A stretch of 64,000 nt of DNA. Source: Ananas comosus. Taxonomy: Eukaryota > Streptophyta > Magnoliopsida > Poales > Bromeliaceae. The stretch's first letter is position 1; every line of letters begins with the position of its first letter. The position numbers and the translations under genes are program-made. Below, piece by piece: positions 36,399 to 47,894 of this stretch. Location of the stretch: the NCBI RefSeq assembly GCF_001540865.1, contig NC_033621.1, forward strand, positions 19,507,389 to 19,571,388, given 5' to 3'. A model generated the notes under the pieces. That model saw nothing but the letters and a program-made list of their open reading frames with translations, was not told where the DNA came from and did not search any database.

Positions 36399-39300
36399 AT
36401 ATATATATATGTATATATATATGAATTAGGCTACTATACTATTGATAGCACCAAGTCATTGGTGCTATTAGGTTTTCGGCCTTGGATGAAAAGATGTGCA
36501 GTAAGGATGATGGTGGTCCCCTGGGGTTGAGTGGGTGATTGATTGAATAGTATGATCTAACTGATAGAAATGATTAAAGAGTTAGATCTAACGCGGAAAA
36601 CTTGATAGCACCAAGCGCTTGGTACTATCGATAGTATAGTAGCCGGACTATATATATATCCATCAATAGTGCAGTTCTTTTCCCTTGTCTTAAGATGGCA
36701 GAGTCATCCATCCAATTCATTGTTTTGTTTAGAAAAAATTTCTGAATGAGAGTGATTATTTAAGGACAAGGGTATGTTGTTTGAAGATAAATTTGGAAAT
36801 GGATATATGAAAATTCAGATTCTGCAGGGGTTTAAATGTACAATGATAATTTCTCAGGGGCATATGTAGGTATCATACGGTAGTAACTTTACCTGGTATA
36901 GCATCAAAAATATTCCAGCATTAAAATCGTAGCCAGATAGAACAAATTTGTTAACTAGTATCATGCTGCATGAAGATATGCAGTATGCGAGGCCAGATAA
37001 AAGAGCCTGGTTATATATCTTAGGAGTCCGATGGTAGCGAAAACTCTTATCTCTATCTTTTGATGATTTACAATCTTCCAAGTCGATTTCATCATCACAA
37101 AGGGACTTCATTCCAGCACATGACCTGTAAGATTCAAAGTAGTAGTTTCAAAAGCAAAATAGATTCCTTTATCAAATACAAAATTAGAAATCAAATTGAG
37201 AAAAGGTAAAAAACAAAGAAGAAAAGAGTACTACAAATCAAAAACATGACCCAGGTAAGGAAAATGTAAACACCCTTTACAATTTACATCAAATTGCTTC
37301 TCATTTCAGTTATTAAAAAGAAAAAGAAAAAGGGTGCTTTGTATCTGTTCTGCACAATATGAACTTTTATAACAAAATTGAACCAGCAAGATTTCATGCT
37401 ATAAATATTATGTGAAGATCCAAGGATAACGATACAAAAGCGAAAGGATCATGAGAAACGAAAAGGAGGGTAGCATATGGATTACAACAATAACTTTCTC
37501 TTTCCAAAATAATCATAGACAATGATACATAACATTAACTGATTAGCAATTGCATTAACTTCTTGTGTTTATAAAGAAATCACTAGAGGAAGAAAGAATA
37601 AAACAAAAAAAACAAAAAAAAAAAAAACATTTTAACAAACATACCAACATAAGAAGATAAAGATTCAAGATAGTGGAAGCAAGATAGGGCATGTAGCACT
37701 TTTTTCTTTCACATTTTATTTAAACATCTTTGATCCCATCACTTAATTTTGTTGATATAATCATAAAACTAATCATTTTCATCTAGTCTTTCTATTCCTA
37801 AATTTGAATTGTGTTCACTGTTAGCAATCAAAACAAACATAATATTCACTGTGTTTATTTGATCCCTTGCTCTCTGATAGAACGGCATTCAAGAAGTGAA
37901 GTAAATAGATATATAAATAAATAAATAAATAAAAAGGTTGCAATTGGAATTGAATATTATAAATCTCATAAAATATTACTGAGAAGCATAGTGTGGAACA
38001 AAGAATACCTCAACTTGAGAAATAAAGTGAAGAATGCATACCTGCTAACAATTTCCCTCCTTATAGGATTTGCTACTGCAGCTACTGCACCGTTCTGCTC
38101 TCGGCTCAGTAAAGCACTTTTCTCACCATTCAGTGGTGGACTATTCATATCCTCCAGCACATGTCGTTCAGATAGTGCCTCGGGTGAATCGACAGGAATA
38201 CCTAAAGGAATAACCCTTGAAGATAAAAGGAGAAACTTTAGGATGTGAACATAACACAATGTGGAAATTCAAAGTATGAAAAAGATTTAAAACTGATAGG
38301 AAGGAACACACACAGAGAATTCCGATGCCAATCAACTTTTAGACATTAAGTTAATTTGATTCACAGCAAATTTAATTCACTAGTACATAAGATACTTTAT
38401 GCAAGACTGTCAGGAGGCACAAACAACATTAACAGTTAAACAAAAACCGTACAAAAAAAAAAAGCCTAGATACTGTAGATTTCATCTAGTGGATAAACGA
38501 AAATAGTAAGACCAACACGGCCTTGTGCCTTGATTAAGCCCAATAAATTGAGATCATCTACATGAATCCTAATTCACAATTCAACAATATTTTAGGTAGT
38601 GTCTTACATCATGTTGATGGGCATTAAATCTTATTGTTACTTTCAGTAGGGCCTTTCTATTCCTCTGCTTGTTGAGTTTTCTTAACTTCATAGAGTTCGC
38701 TATTATTTGTGCACTGTCAATTTCTTAACTTAATAAAGTCAACTTATTTGAGCATTGTGTAATAAGAGGGATTATTTTTCTCCATTTTAACAACAGGTAA
38801 AATTCCTATTACCATTTGCTTATGAACGTTACTCCATCTAAAAATTTATCTTCGTGGCAGGACTATATGAAAGTCCTGTGTGCAACTTTCCTACACTTAA
38901 ATCATAAGCAACTTAACAAAAATGCCTCTTCAAATGCAACGACAATAGAAAGCATCAGAAAAACTCCACATGGGTAGTCATGTTTGACTACATTAATAGC
39001 CCCTCGAACTCTCCTTCCATAAGAAAAATATAACTATTAAATCAACTTTTCATTCCCTTAAAGGTTCAAGAATAAGAGAAACTACTATCATCGCAAAAAC
39101 AACGAGTTCTCTACTTCCGTAGTCCCCATAATTTGGCCTCAATCATACGACTAAAGCCAAGCTTACTCACAAATTCATCGTTGGAATTAATAAATATCTC
39201 AGCTTGAACAGTGATAGGCCTAACCAAGCTTAGTACATTTAGACCCCTACCTAGATCAATCTTATTGATCATAAACCAAAGAGTCAGAAGCCCAAGCAAT

Positions 39301-40155
39301 AATTCAACAACTTGTAGTCTATCTCAGAATGAGCAATGCCAAGAAAAATGACTAACTTAAAACATTCTCATATATTTATTTAATTTGTCATATCTATCAG
39401 TTCATGCTCGATTGAGACTTTTATATTTGAGATTCCTAGAGTCTATTCCTTATTAGCAAGATGAGCAAAAGATTGGTGGCTGTGGGCCTATCTAACCAAC
39501 CCTAGATCACATAACCTGTAATCTTTTCGCTTTATATTTCTTTTAGAAGAGTAAATCGAAATTTTCAGTGATCCATATCAACAGACTTAGCCAGAAGAAT
39601 CCTAACATCTTTTCATTTACACCGAATCTCTGATGCCTTCCCATGTTGAGTTCCTTTCTTTTACTCAAGTACCTCTAGGTTAAACACAGCGAGTCAAAGC
39701 AATTAGTATGTAGTATAGCTAATTTGGCTTTTCAATATCCGTGGAGGGGAATAAGAGCTAAGAATTAAGCAATAAGAATAAAGATCCCACTATTATCCCC
39801 TTTTAACAAGCAAAAATTCCTTCAATTTGGGCCTAATCAACACCTACTAGTAAAATCCTCTAGAATCAATGAAGAATCCCAATCCCCCCAAAGCCCAACC
39901 TTTTATAGCCTTAAAGATTACAACAAGAGGATAACAATAACCAAAAAAGCTTCTTTGCTCACAAATTAAAACGAAAAACACCATGAAATAACAAAGAGGA
40001 CCCAGATGCAATCCCATCACCTCGATCTAAAATCGTAAAATCTCAAATACCCACTTCTTATTTTTACCTAATAACCCTAGAATCTAGATCAAATCGCTTC
40101 TTTCTAAAGCAATAACAATCGAAAGGGTTGATCGGAAGCTTTACCTAGCACCCAT
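28750..40155 (-). CDS. GONST1: GDP-mannose (nucleotide-sugar) transporter, GONST1 type
   Basis: Golgi multi-span membrane protein of 403 aa. The family exchanges GDP-sugar for GMP; Arabidopsis GONST1 supplies GDP-mannose for sphingolipid glycosylation. Ten exons on the minus strand: 40145-40155, 38042-38215, 36893-37124, 34106-34242, 32709-32838, 30208-30306, 29865-30019, 29439-29555, 28898-28995 and 28750-28808. All introns are GT/AG and the phases add up to 1212 nt. Exon 1 codes only for MGA plus two bases; the frame joins exactly into VIPLGIPVDSPEA. A soluble N-terminal extension of about 95 residues precedes the first membrane segment (ALLSGLAYCISSCSMILVNK). Diagnostic motifs are VLKNVTNVITA and GSLNKIPLSIAG, the nucleotide-sugar binding GxLNK signature. 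The C-terminus ends HERTQS. Oddity: residues 155-167 in exon 4 are unlike the family because of three compensating one-base losses. Introns 3 and 5 carry transposons. Confidence 0.94.
30592..31575. mobile_element. Transposon remnant in transporter intron 5
   Basis: Begins AACTAGCAATGTACCCGCGC, the kind of start seen in a widespread plant repeat, and ends near GTATATAGTAATAGATTG. The interior is AT-rich apart from a GC-rich block at 31340-31400. No coding capacity. Class and exact borders are uncertain. Confidence 0.4.
32936..32961. repeat. (GA)n microsatellite in intron 5
   Basis: About 13 GA units, roughly 100 bases upstream (in the gene's sense) of exon 5, which begins at 32838. The splice acceptor itself is spared. 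Confidence 0.9.
34382..34916. mobile_element. Foldback MITE, microsatellite-associated family, long form
   Basis: The left end GAGTGGGCTGGTATGCTTA and the complement of the right end (GAGTGCGGCTAGGATGCTTA) are inverted repeats that continue inward through GGAAGCACGGAG for much of the length, so the whole 535 bp can fold back. It is bounded by (TA)n on both sides. It lies in intron 3 of the transporter. Confidence 0.75.
34933..35480. mobile_element. Foldback MITE, same family
   Basis: Both ends carry CTATCCTATTAATAGGATAG. The arms (GATCTAGAGTATTTGAAATA and its mirrored counterpart) are inverted. Flanked by (TA)n at each side; the right flank continues into (GA)n. Confidence 0.75.
35531..36356. 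mobile_element. Foldback MITE, same family, interrupted by a hAT-like MITE
   Basis: Ends GAGTCCGGCTACTATACTC and GAGTATAGTAGCGCTC are inverted. The copy is split by a 341-bp insertion at 35557-35897. Bounded by (GA)n at the left and (TC)n at the right. Confidence 0.75.
35557..35897. mobile_element. hAT-like MITE nested in a foldback MITE
   Basis: The ends CAAGGATTTAAGTG and CACTTAAATCCTTA are inverted, and the 8-bp TCTTATGA is duplicated at 35549-35556 and 35898-35905. An 8-bp duplication is the hAT hallmark. The interior is rich in GGCAC/GTGCC words that form further small palindromes and has no transposase. Confidence 0.75.
36353..36415. repeat. (TC)n-(TA)n compound microsatellite
   Basis: About 22 TC units followed by a short TA run, between two MITE copies. 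Confidence 0.9.
36424..36650. mobile_element. MITE, same family, short form
   Basis: Ends TTAGGCTACTATACTATTGA and TCGATAGTATAGTAGCC are inverted, with an internal GATAGCACCAAG repeated near the right end. About 227 bp. Related short copies lie at 63485-63700 and 63719-63969. Confidence 0.7.
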
Positions 40156-40218
40156 CGCCTCCCCAAAATTTGACCAGGGAAACCTCCACCTTGCCCCCAA
40201 CTCAGGATTCGAGGACTA

Positions 40219-40337
<119 letters not shown>

Positions 40338-40422
40338 GGTGGGGGGTGGAGGTGGAGGGTTCAAGGAATCGAGGAGGGGGAGGATCCTCTGTGGAGCTCT
40401 TTGAAAGGGGAGAGACGAGGGG

Positions 40423-40431
40423 GTATTTAAA
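40423..40431 (-). promoter_or_regulatory. Putative TATA box of the transporter gene
   Basis: TTTAAATAC on the minus strand about 270 bases before the start codon. Transcription would start near 40390-40400, so the microsatellite would be in the leader. Motif-based inference. Confidence 0.4.
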
Positions 40432-40439
40432 CGGTCCAC

Positions 40440-41689
40440 GCAACGGGGGTAAGATCCAAAAAATTAAAAAGCAAAAAAAAAAATAATAATAAAAGGGGGC
40501 AAAAAAAAAAAAGAAGGAAATTTCTGTTTTTAGGTGAAAACTGCATGTGGTGCCCCCTCCACTATGAGGTTTCTCAAATAGGTCCCTAAACTTTTTTTTT
40601 TTTTTNAGTTGTTGATTGATAGTTTAGTTGTTGCTGCACTTGATTTTTTATCATTTTCTTGCGAAATTTATTTAATAATGATTCGGTGAAACTTAATATT
40701 TTTTTAGCTGATAAAATTTTTGGTTTTAATTAGTCCGATGAATATCCAACAATAGGTTCCAATGAACGAATTAATAAAAATTTAAAAGTTGAGAAGATAT
40801 CGATGAAAACAAGTTATCTAAGAAATATATATACTATGCGTTTTAGCAAATTAAGGTGCCTTCCATGAATAGTTGACGAGTCTAGCTATAATCTCTCGTT
40901 GATACGTTGGTACCAACGTAGTTTATTTTATGTTTTGCACAGCAGGTGCAAACCAATCAAATTTTTTTTTTTTATTATGTAATATTAATATATTAATGGT
41001 TTATAAAAATAGTGTCAAGACTCGGACCACCTCTAAGTATATATGAGTCGCGACCGTCGCACCTCTATACGATTCAAATCTGAATTCTTTAATTTGAATA
41101 TAAGACTTTGGATCGATATTAATTATAATGGCGCAAGTAAATCTCGAATCATTCATGCGACTAAAATTTAGCCGTCAATGCGCGCGATACATATGACTAC
41201 AACTAGAGCGTGCTCTATTTGAAACTGTGTTGTCAACTACATAGCTAGTCTCCTCTTGGATCCACCATCCCATACGTACCTATCTACAAGGCAAATGGGC
41301 ACGTTCCTAGTGATTAGATAATGATTTTACGAAGTTAGCAACTAGCTAGCAATGCACATGTAATTAATTACATGCACCAAAATACTCAAAGATATGCTCT
41401 CTCAATGACTCACTCTAAGTTATTGTACTTAGAATGAAGTAGCTTGACACTTCCCGCGCTATTAAAATAGTCTATATAACCAACTCAATCAAATGCAACA
41501 CTATCTTATTTGTATCACCGACCTCGAGATATATACCAGCGGATCATTCAAGAGTAGATTATTCATCCTCATCGATGTTGTTTACGCTATACCCCACACG
41601 ATCAATGTACGCTAATCTTTCGACATCTTATCCGTAACTAGTAAATTAACCTGCAGGCATACAAGCATTAGGAGTCGAATTGAGCTTGT
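40440..41689. other. Intergenic DNA upstream of the transporter
   Basis: A-rich and T-rich tracts and one unresolved base at 40606. No coding potential. Confidence 0.4.
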
Positions 41690-41702
41690 CACTCTTGGCA
41701 AT

Positions 41703-41846
41703 TTCTTTTTTTTTTCTTTTTGGAGAGATATATAGGTAGCACGCTACCCGCTTCGTTTTATTTCATTTAGAAATAAACTGAGCTGGAAATGTAAATCAAC
41801 TAGATTCAAACTTGGAACCTCGGGTACCAACGACCAAGCCCTTTAC
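41703..41846 (-). mobile_element. SINE, copy 2, with target site duplication
   Basis: On the minus strand it reads GTAAAGGGCTTGGTCGTTGG (A-box-like), then GAGGTTCCAAGTTTGAATC (B-box-like), then GCGGGTAGCGTGCTACC and an A-rich tail. CACTCTTGGCAAT at 41690-41702 and CACTCTTGGTAAT at 41847-41859 flank it, a 13-bp duplication with one mismatch. Confidence 0.8.
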
Positions 41847-41859
41847 CACTCTTGGTAAT

Positions 41860-42654
41860 ATTGTTAAGTCTATTGCCGGCCTACTAAATTTGTCGTACAT
41901 CAACTTGCACATATCCTGATGTAAATCATCACTCCACAAATTAATCAAGACCTCTTCAGGGTTTTTAAATCATACTAGCACTAGTAAATAGTAAAAAGGA
42001 TTAATTGGTCCCTACGACTCCCACATATTGGTATAACTGGGCAATCAAATCTTTGGGCCTTTGCCTAGAACGTAACGCGCGTTCTTAATACGCTACCTAG
42101 TATAGTATAGTAGTATATGTCAAATACACATTCATATATGCCTGCACTGTCCAAGGAAAAATGCAATCCGCCATTTGAAAGAAAAAAAGGTATGTAAAAC
42201 ACCATCAATTTGTATAGTTAAAGAAAAAAAAAAAAAAAGTTTCGTCACATCTTTAAATGGATCTTATAAAATTATGTGAGTGGTATATATGATTAAAACA
42301 ACTGTAATTAATTTGATGGAGGAGCTGAGGGGGTCTAATTAATTGTTCTGTGTACTTGCGAAAGAACAAAAGTGTAGGGGGTTTCTGTGCATCTTTTATT
42401 AACGTTTGTTCTTTTTTATATTCTGGGGATATAATTAATTAATTAATTAATCCGCGCGTACGTGTCGTCGTCGGGTTGGTCGGATTCCGCCAAATTGGCT
42501 TCGCCGAACAGCAGCGGAGGAGGAAGAAAAATCTTGGTAGGGGGACGGACCGCAGCTGACGTGGGCTGAGCGTTGACCAGTCGTACTTCTCCCCTGTAAA
42601 CGTTTTACAGTCAATTAATCATGCATGCATTTTTCGGATTCAGATTCCTAAGGT
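41860..42654. other. Intergenic DNA
   Basis: No gene recognised; a short AATT run near 42432-42450. Confidence 0.4.
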
Positions 42655-43250
42655 AGCGTTTGGTTCGAAAACAAGATGGGAATAAGTCTTTATTCCCCCC
42701 TTTGTTTCCAAATATAATGTTTGGTATTCGAAAACAGTAGTTCTAGAATTTCAAGAACAAATTGGTATCAGGCTGGAACTGTTGTTCCACCATTTTTCTG
42801 GAACAAGCTTGTTACTTGACGAGAACAAGGTTAATTAAAATCTAAATTTAATTTTAATGGCAGTAAATTATTAATTAATCTAATTAAAATATTTTAATTA
42901 TTATTTATTGCTTTAATAATTAAATAATTAAATAATTTATTATTTATAATTAATTAATAATAATTAGATAATTATTTTATTATTTATTAATAATTATTAT
43001 TCTTAATGATAATCAATATTATCATTAATTTATTATTTCTAATTAATTATTAATAATTATTATTATTAATTAATNTTACATAATATAATTTTAATTTCAA
43101 ATTACAACTCTTATTCCTCTCGTTCCAATCTAACAATCTAAACACTATTTACCTTATTCCTAGGAATAACCTAATTTTTCTACTTATACCTGAATATGTA
43201 CCTATCCCTGAAACTAGCAGTTCTTACTTATACCCGAACGTGAAATTAAT
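42655..43250. mobile_element. Possible AT-rich MITE with GCGTTTGGTTCG end
   Basis: The left end GTAGCGTTTGGTTCG is of the type seen at 8657. The right side (ATACCCGAACGTGAAATT) is only a partial match, so the border is uncertain. The interior is almost pure A/T (about 42840-43080) and holds an unresolved base at 43075. Confidence 0.35.
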
Positions 43251-43397
43251 TGCAATAATAATAATAATATTGTAAATAGATAGAAAACAACACTATTATT
43301 TTTTTACTTGTTATATTATTATTATTTTTTTCACTATAACCCTTTTGGTTTTTTTTTTTTTTTCCTAGGCCCCCGACTTCTCGGAGGACATATAAAA

Positions 43398-43811
43398 TAG
43401 AATTAAATGCATACTGTCCTCTATAAATATAGTAAATTCTAAATTTATCCCTCTAAAATTTAATTTTTATATGTGTTCATAAAAAAAATTCTAATATTTT
43501 CAAATAAGTCCTTGTGGTTTGTGACCGTTAGAGAATTGTTAGTTTTTTTAATTTTGCCATCACAAATATGTCTTTCCAAAAGGCACAATAATATAATATA
43601 AGAGGGATAAAAATGTCAAATTATCTCATAAACTAATGAGAGTTAAGTATTTAATCTATAGTTAACTAAATTTTTCTAACGAATTCTAACGACAGGAATA
43701 TATTTAAAAATATTAGGACTTTTGTAAGAAAAATATATAAAAGTTGAACTTAATTTGTAGTAATATATTTATAATTTACTATGTTTGTAGGGACCTCTAT
43801 GCAATTAATCC
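43398..43811. mobile_element. MITE of the AGGGTCAAATGCATAC family, copy 2
   Basis: The left AATTAAATGCATACTGTCC and the complement of the right end (GGATTAATTGCATAGAGG) are inverted. The interior is similar to 21482-21892. Confidence 0.6.
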
Positions 43812-44220
43812 AATAAAATATTATACATGTCAGTTATTTTCATACGTTATAACTTAGCGGCAATTATTTTCTTATACTATACTGTTGTTTTAAATAGATC
43901 TAGAACTTCAGAATAATTAATAGAAGAATTAGGTTGTAAAACTTTATTAAGTCCTGGTGCTATAGCGCATTGTTCAGTATCTCATTATCTGTTAAATTTG
44001 CACTCAGAAGTAGATAAAAAAAATTAGATAAAAGAGATCTTCTATTTCGCTAATATTATCAAAATTAATACATTATTAAACAATTTTACTTAATTTATAT
44101 CAATTTCCTTTTATGAGTTTACAGCTAAATTCAATAATTATTATAAATTTTGGACCCATTTGAAATAATAACAAAGCACAACAAGTAATTGAGATTGGAG
44201 CTAAAATGCAAGGATATATA
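43812..44220. other. Intergenic DNA
   Basis: AT-rich; no gene or element border recognised. Confidence 0.4.
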
Positions 44221-44742
44221 GAGGGCGTCTGGTATGCTTCTGGAAGCACGGAGCGCTCCGTGCTTCCAAATTATTTTCGCGCGATGTTCGGACTTTCGAA
44301 TCAACGATCGGCTCCGTTAGAGTTGATCTAGAGTATTTGAAGTACCTAGAAAATAAATTTTATGATTTTTCGATATCATTTCCCTAGTGATCGAAGTGGC
44401 TCAAAATCAACGGCTGAAAATAAAAATCTTACAAAATATGATGATATAACATTAAAATTTTAGATTAAAGTTATCGATCTTGTTTTATATGGTATTAAGA
44501 ATTTTCTATCAAAATTTTATGTGATTTGGATATTTCTACACTGTTAAACTTGTAAACGGCTCACCACGGCCATTAAAATTATTGATTTTAAGCCCCTTCG
44601 ATCACTAGGCAAATGATATCGAAAAATCACAAAATTTATTTTTTAGGTACTTCAAATACTCTAGATCAACTCTAACGGAGCCGATCGTTGATTCGAAAGT
44701 CCAAACATCGAAAATAACTTGGAAACAAGGAGCGCATACCAG

Positions 44743-44750
<8 letters not shown>
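44221..44750. mobile_element. Foldback MITE, microsatellite-associated family, long form
   Basis: Left GTCTGGTATGCTTCTGGAAG, right end complement GAGTGGGCTGGTATGCGCTC. The arms are close in sequence to the copy at 34382-34916. The right border runs into a (TC)n(TA)n tract of about 70 bp (44749-44820). Confidence 0.7.
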
Positions 44751-44822
<72 letters not shown>

Positions 44823-44823
<1 letters not shown>

Positions 44824-45366
44824 GAGTTGATCGAGCTAGAATACTATCGGTAGCAAACGGGCTCCGTTGCCACCCATTTGTTTTCGATGATGGAGCCTCC
44901 AAATTGATGATCGGAACCGTTGAATATGATCTATACCACTTGAAGTATCTAAAAATCAAATTTCATACTTTTTCGATATTGTTTCCTTGTCCATCAAGTG
45001 AGCGTCAAAATGAACGACTGAAAATGAATATCCTCTAAAAAGTGATGATAGGAATTTTGTAATCAAGATCGAGAGTATAAATCTTATTCTAAATAGTTTA
45101 AAGAATTTTCTAACCAAAATTCAATTGATTTGGATAGTTTTACATAGTTAAACGAGAAAACGCCTTATATCTACCATTAAAATTACAAATTTTGAAACCG
45201 TTTGATCATTAGGTCAATGATGTCGAAATGATTTGAAATTTGGTTTCTACATACTTCAAGTGGTATAGATCATGTTCAACGGTGCCGATCGTCAATTTAA
45301 AGACTCCATCATCGAAAACAAATGGGTGGCAACGGAGCTAGTTTGCTACCGATAGCATTCCAGCTC

Positions 45367-45371
<5 letters not shown>
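44823..45371. mobile_element. Foldback MITE, same family
   Basis: Left GAGTTGATCGAGCTAGAATA, right complement GAGTTGAGCTGGAATGCTAT, with inverted arms (CGGTAGCAAAC..., GGTGGCAACGGAGC). Flanked by (TC)n(TA)n on both sides. Confidence 0.75.
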
Positions 45372-45417
<46 letters not shown>

Positions 45418-45603
45418 GTGGGCAAATGCGAATCATGTCTCATCTCCTAGCCGGAGGTGTCACTTGCAGAAGCTCAATATTGAGTTGGAATTCAGCTCCA
45501 GGCTGCAAACCAGGATAGAATACATTGAGTTAGATTCTTACCGGACATCATTATAGGATCATCTGAAAAATAATTACGATAATATTGATAGATGAATATG
45601 CTC

Positions 45604-45985
45604 AGTCCAGGTAGAATACTTTTGAAAGCACAGACACGGATACCTCCGTGCTTCTAAGTTGTATTCGATAATGAAATATCTGAATCAACAATTGACTCCA
45701 TTAGACATGATTTATACTATTGGAAATCTGGAAACTAAATTTTATAATTTTATCAGCATCATTTGTCCAATGAATAAATAATCTCAAAGTGAATGTCTAA
45801 AAATGAAAATCTCATAAAAAAATAATGATAGAAGACCAAAATTTCAGATTAGACGTGCTGATCATGACGAGACACTCGAATCGACGATCGGCTCGTTAAA
45901 CATAATCTACACTGTTGGAAGTATTTAGGAACCAAATTTTATGCTTTTTTGATATTATTTGCTTCGCCAACAAATAAACTAATTT
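45604..45985. mobile_element. Foldback MITE, same family, truncated
   Basis: The left half is recognisable (GTAGAATACTTTTGAAAGCA, CTCCGTGCTTCT). The right arm is missing; the tandem-repeat element at 45995 starts where it should continue. Confidence 0.5.
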
Positions 45986-45994
45986 TCATTAAAA

Positions 45995-46280
45995 AAATAA
46001 GGGAAAACTTCAAAAACCCCCCTGTGGTTTCACACTTTTTCATTTTAGTACCCTGTGATTTAAAGTGTATCAAGTTAGTACCCTATGGTTTCTCACTTTA
46101 TCACTTTAGTACCCTATGGTTTAAAGTGTATCAAGTTAGTACTCTATAATTTTATTTTTGTATCAAGTTAGTACCCTATGGTTTTATTTTTGTATCAAGT
46201 TAGTACCCTGTGGTTTTATTTTTGTATCAAGTTAGTACCCTGTGGTTTTTAAACCAGAGGGTGCTAAAGTGATAAAGTGC
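45995..46280. repeat. Tandem-repeat-expanded element with CCCTGTGGTTT motif
   Basis: Begins AAAACTTCAAAAACCCCCC. Contains three near-perfect 32-bp units of GTACCCTGTGGTTTTATTTT plus 12 bases (about 46130-46250), after two more diverged ones. It ends at an inverted partner (CCAGAGGGTGCTAAAGTGAT) and an unresolved base at 46283. Probably a MITE enlarged internally. Confidence 0.6.
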
Positions 46281-46734
46281 GANTTATATAGAAATATTAT
46301 TATATAATATTTTATTTATAAATTTGTAATTATTTATTAATATTTTTAAATATATAACTCTTATATATTATTAATATATGTTTATTATAATTTTAAATAT
46401 ATTTAATCTATATATAAAAATTATTATAATAATATATATAGTATATTAATTATTATATATTTATTATATAGCCGAATTTTTTATCCCGAATTTTTAATTG
46501 GTGAACGTATAATACCCATATAAATCACATATCCGAATAATTGCCGAATTCTTTTTTTAGCCGTATTTTTCAACGGATTTAAAAATTAAAAGACGAGTTT
46601 TATCCGAATTATATCCGTACCGAATTTTCGCCGAATCTGAATTAACTAACTATACCTCCAGTCACCAAGGTTGGTTTAGCTGCGATTTATCTCATCCGTT
46701 CATCTGCTCGCTTCCGACGTCGACGTGCTTAATT
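46281..46734. other. AT-rich DNA
   Basis: Long A/T-only stretches, then CCGAATTTT-type repeats. No gene. Confidence 0.4.
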
Positions 46735-47166
46735 AAGGCTTCGCCGATTGAGAACATCTAGGCTTCGCCGATTGAGAATAGTCTGTTAAAGGAAGCGAGC
46801 GTGAGCGAGCGTGTTGAAATGACAAATATGGGGATATTTGGCGCGAGCCTGTTCAATAACCCAAATATAGCCCTGTGCCTTTCCGTACAGCCCTGCTCCC
46901 AAGCCTAATTGAGCCACTAAGCCTTTATTAGGATCAAGGAAAGACCTACACCGAGTGCTCTCCTGTTGTTGTTCGCCGTCCCCGCCCATGGTTCGCGAAT
47001 AGACTCATTTGGAGGACTTAACCAAACTTCATCTTTTGGTCAAAACCACAGACTACAGACCCGCCCCGGTGCGGGAGCCGCTCGCACCCACTAGAGACTT
47101 TACATAAAAGTATGGATTAGACCAGATATGGGGAGAAGTCTCCATTTCTCCTCACGTCCCGCGGAC

Positions 47167-47677
47167 CACAACAAAATTAGGTTATAGCGATACATGTTTG
47201 GGACACTTTTGTATAAGTGTCCCATTTATGTCAAAATTTTTTTAAAAATCTACTAATGACTAAATATAAAGCCCAATCCAACCAAAAATAAAAGATTACT
47301 TTACTCAACCCACCCCACCCAGCCCATTCGACCCGATTGCAAACATAAAACAAAAAAAAAGAAAAATCGATTATCATCTCCCCTTCTCCCCTCACTCAAT
47401 CCACTGAAATTCTAGACGAAGAGCCCTTCCATCTCCTCATCCTCCGCCACCGCAGCCAACGAGGTAGAGTTCCGGCAGTTGCTAAATGCTTAAATAAGTG
47501 TTAGTAAATTAGCAGCACTCTTTTAGATTATACCGACACTCTTTAACTGTCACTATATACCTAGCGACGCCACATATAGCAACACTTTTTAAAAGTGTCG
47601 GTAATTTAGCCAGCAGCACTTTTTTTGACCTGTACCGACATTTAAAAGTGTCGCTATAGACCATTTTTGTTGTAGCG
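47167..47677. mobile_element. Non-autonomous CACTA-like element
   Basis: The left end CACAACAAAATTAGG and the complement of the right end (CGCTACAACAAAAATGG) resemble the CACTACAACAAAA termini of plant CACTA transposons, each with mutations. Subterminal words such as AGTGTCGCTATA and CCGACACTTTT repeat in both orientations, as usual for the group. No matching 3-bp duplication is seen. Confidence 0.55.
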
Positions 47678-47693
47678 CCGTCTGTTGGCGGAA

Positions 47694-47894
47694 CGTTGGA
47701 ACTAATGAAGCAAATGATTGACCCATCATATCATCCAAAGAAACGGAAAATACCAAAAAGTTCGAATTGACAGCTAATAACATTGATTCAATTGGCATTG
47801 ACATAATAGGAATATTTCGTCTATTAAGGAGGATTCCCCGAATACCTAAAATAGAGATAATCATTGAAAATGTGAAATATTTAATTGGATCCGT
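47694..47894 (-). pseudogene. nad4L: Nuclear copy of mitochondrial nad4L (NUMT), 5' two thirds
   Basis: The minus strand encodes the first 67 codons of NADH dehydrogenase subunit 4L with no stop ([30 protein letters not shown]). The full protein is about 100 aa; the 3' third is lost at the CACTA-like end. The start codon is ACG, as in plant mitochondrial DNA, where editing makes it AUG. All seven differences I see from the familiar edited protein (codon 1, plus Pro or Ser at six positions where Leu or Phe is expected) are what unedited C-to-U sites give. So it came from DNA, not from edited transcript. It cannot be expressed usefully in the nucleus as it stands. Confidence 0.85.

Noticed and set aside
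44672..44959. Open frame with Arg-Glu repeats
   Set aside because: It crosses a (TC)n(TA)n microsatellite and two MITE ends.
46130..46250. Spaced repeats that could suggest a CRISPR-like array
   Set aside because: Units are contiguous 32-bp tandem copies without unique spacers, in a plant genome.
46786..46989. Minus-strand frame starting MGGDGEQQQES
   Set aside because: No recognisable protein; might be organellar or captured sequence, but this cannot be supported from the sequence.
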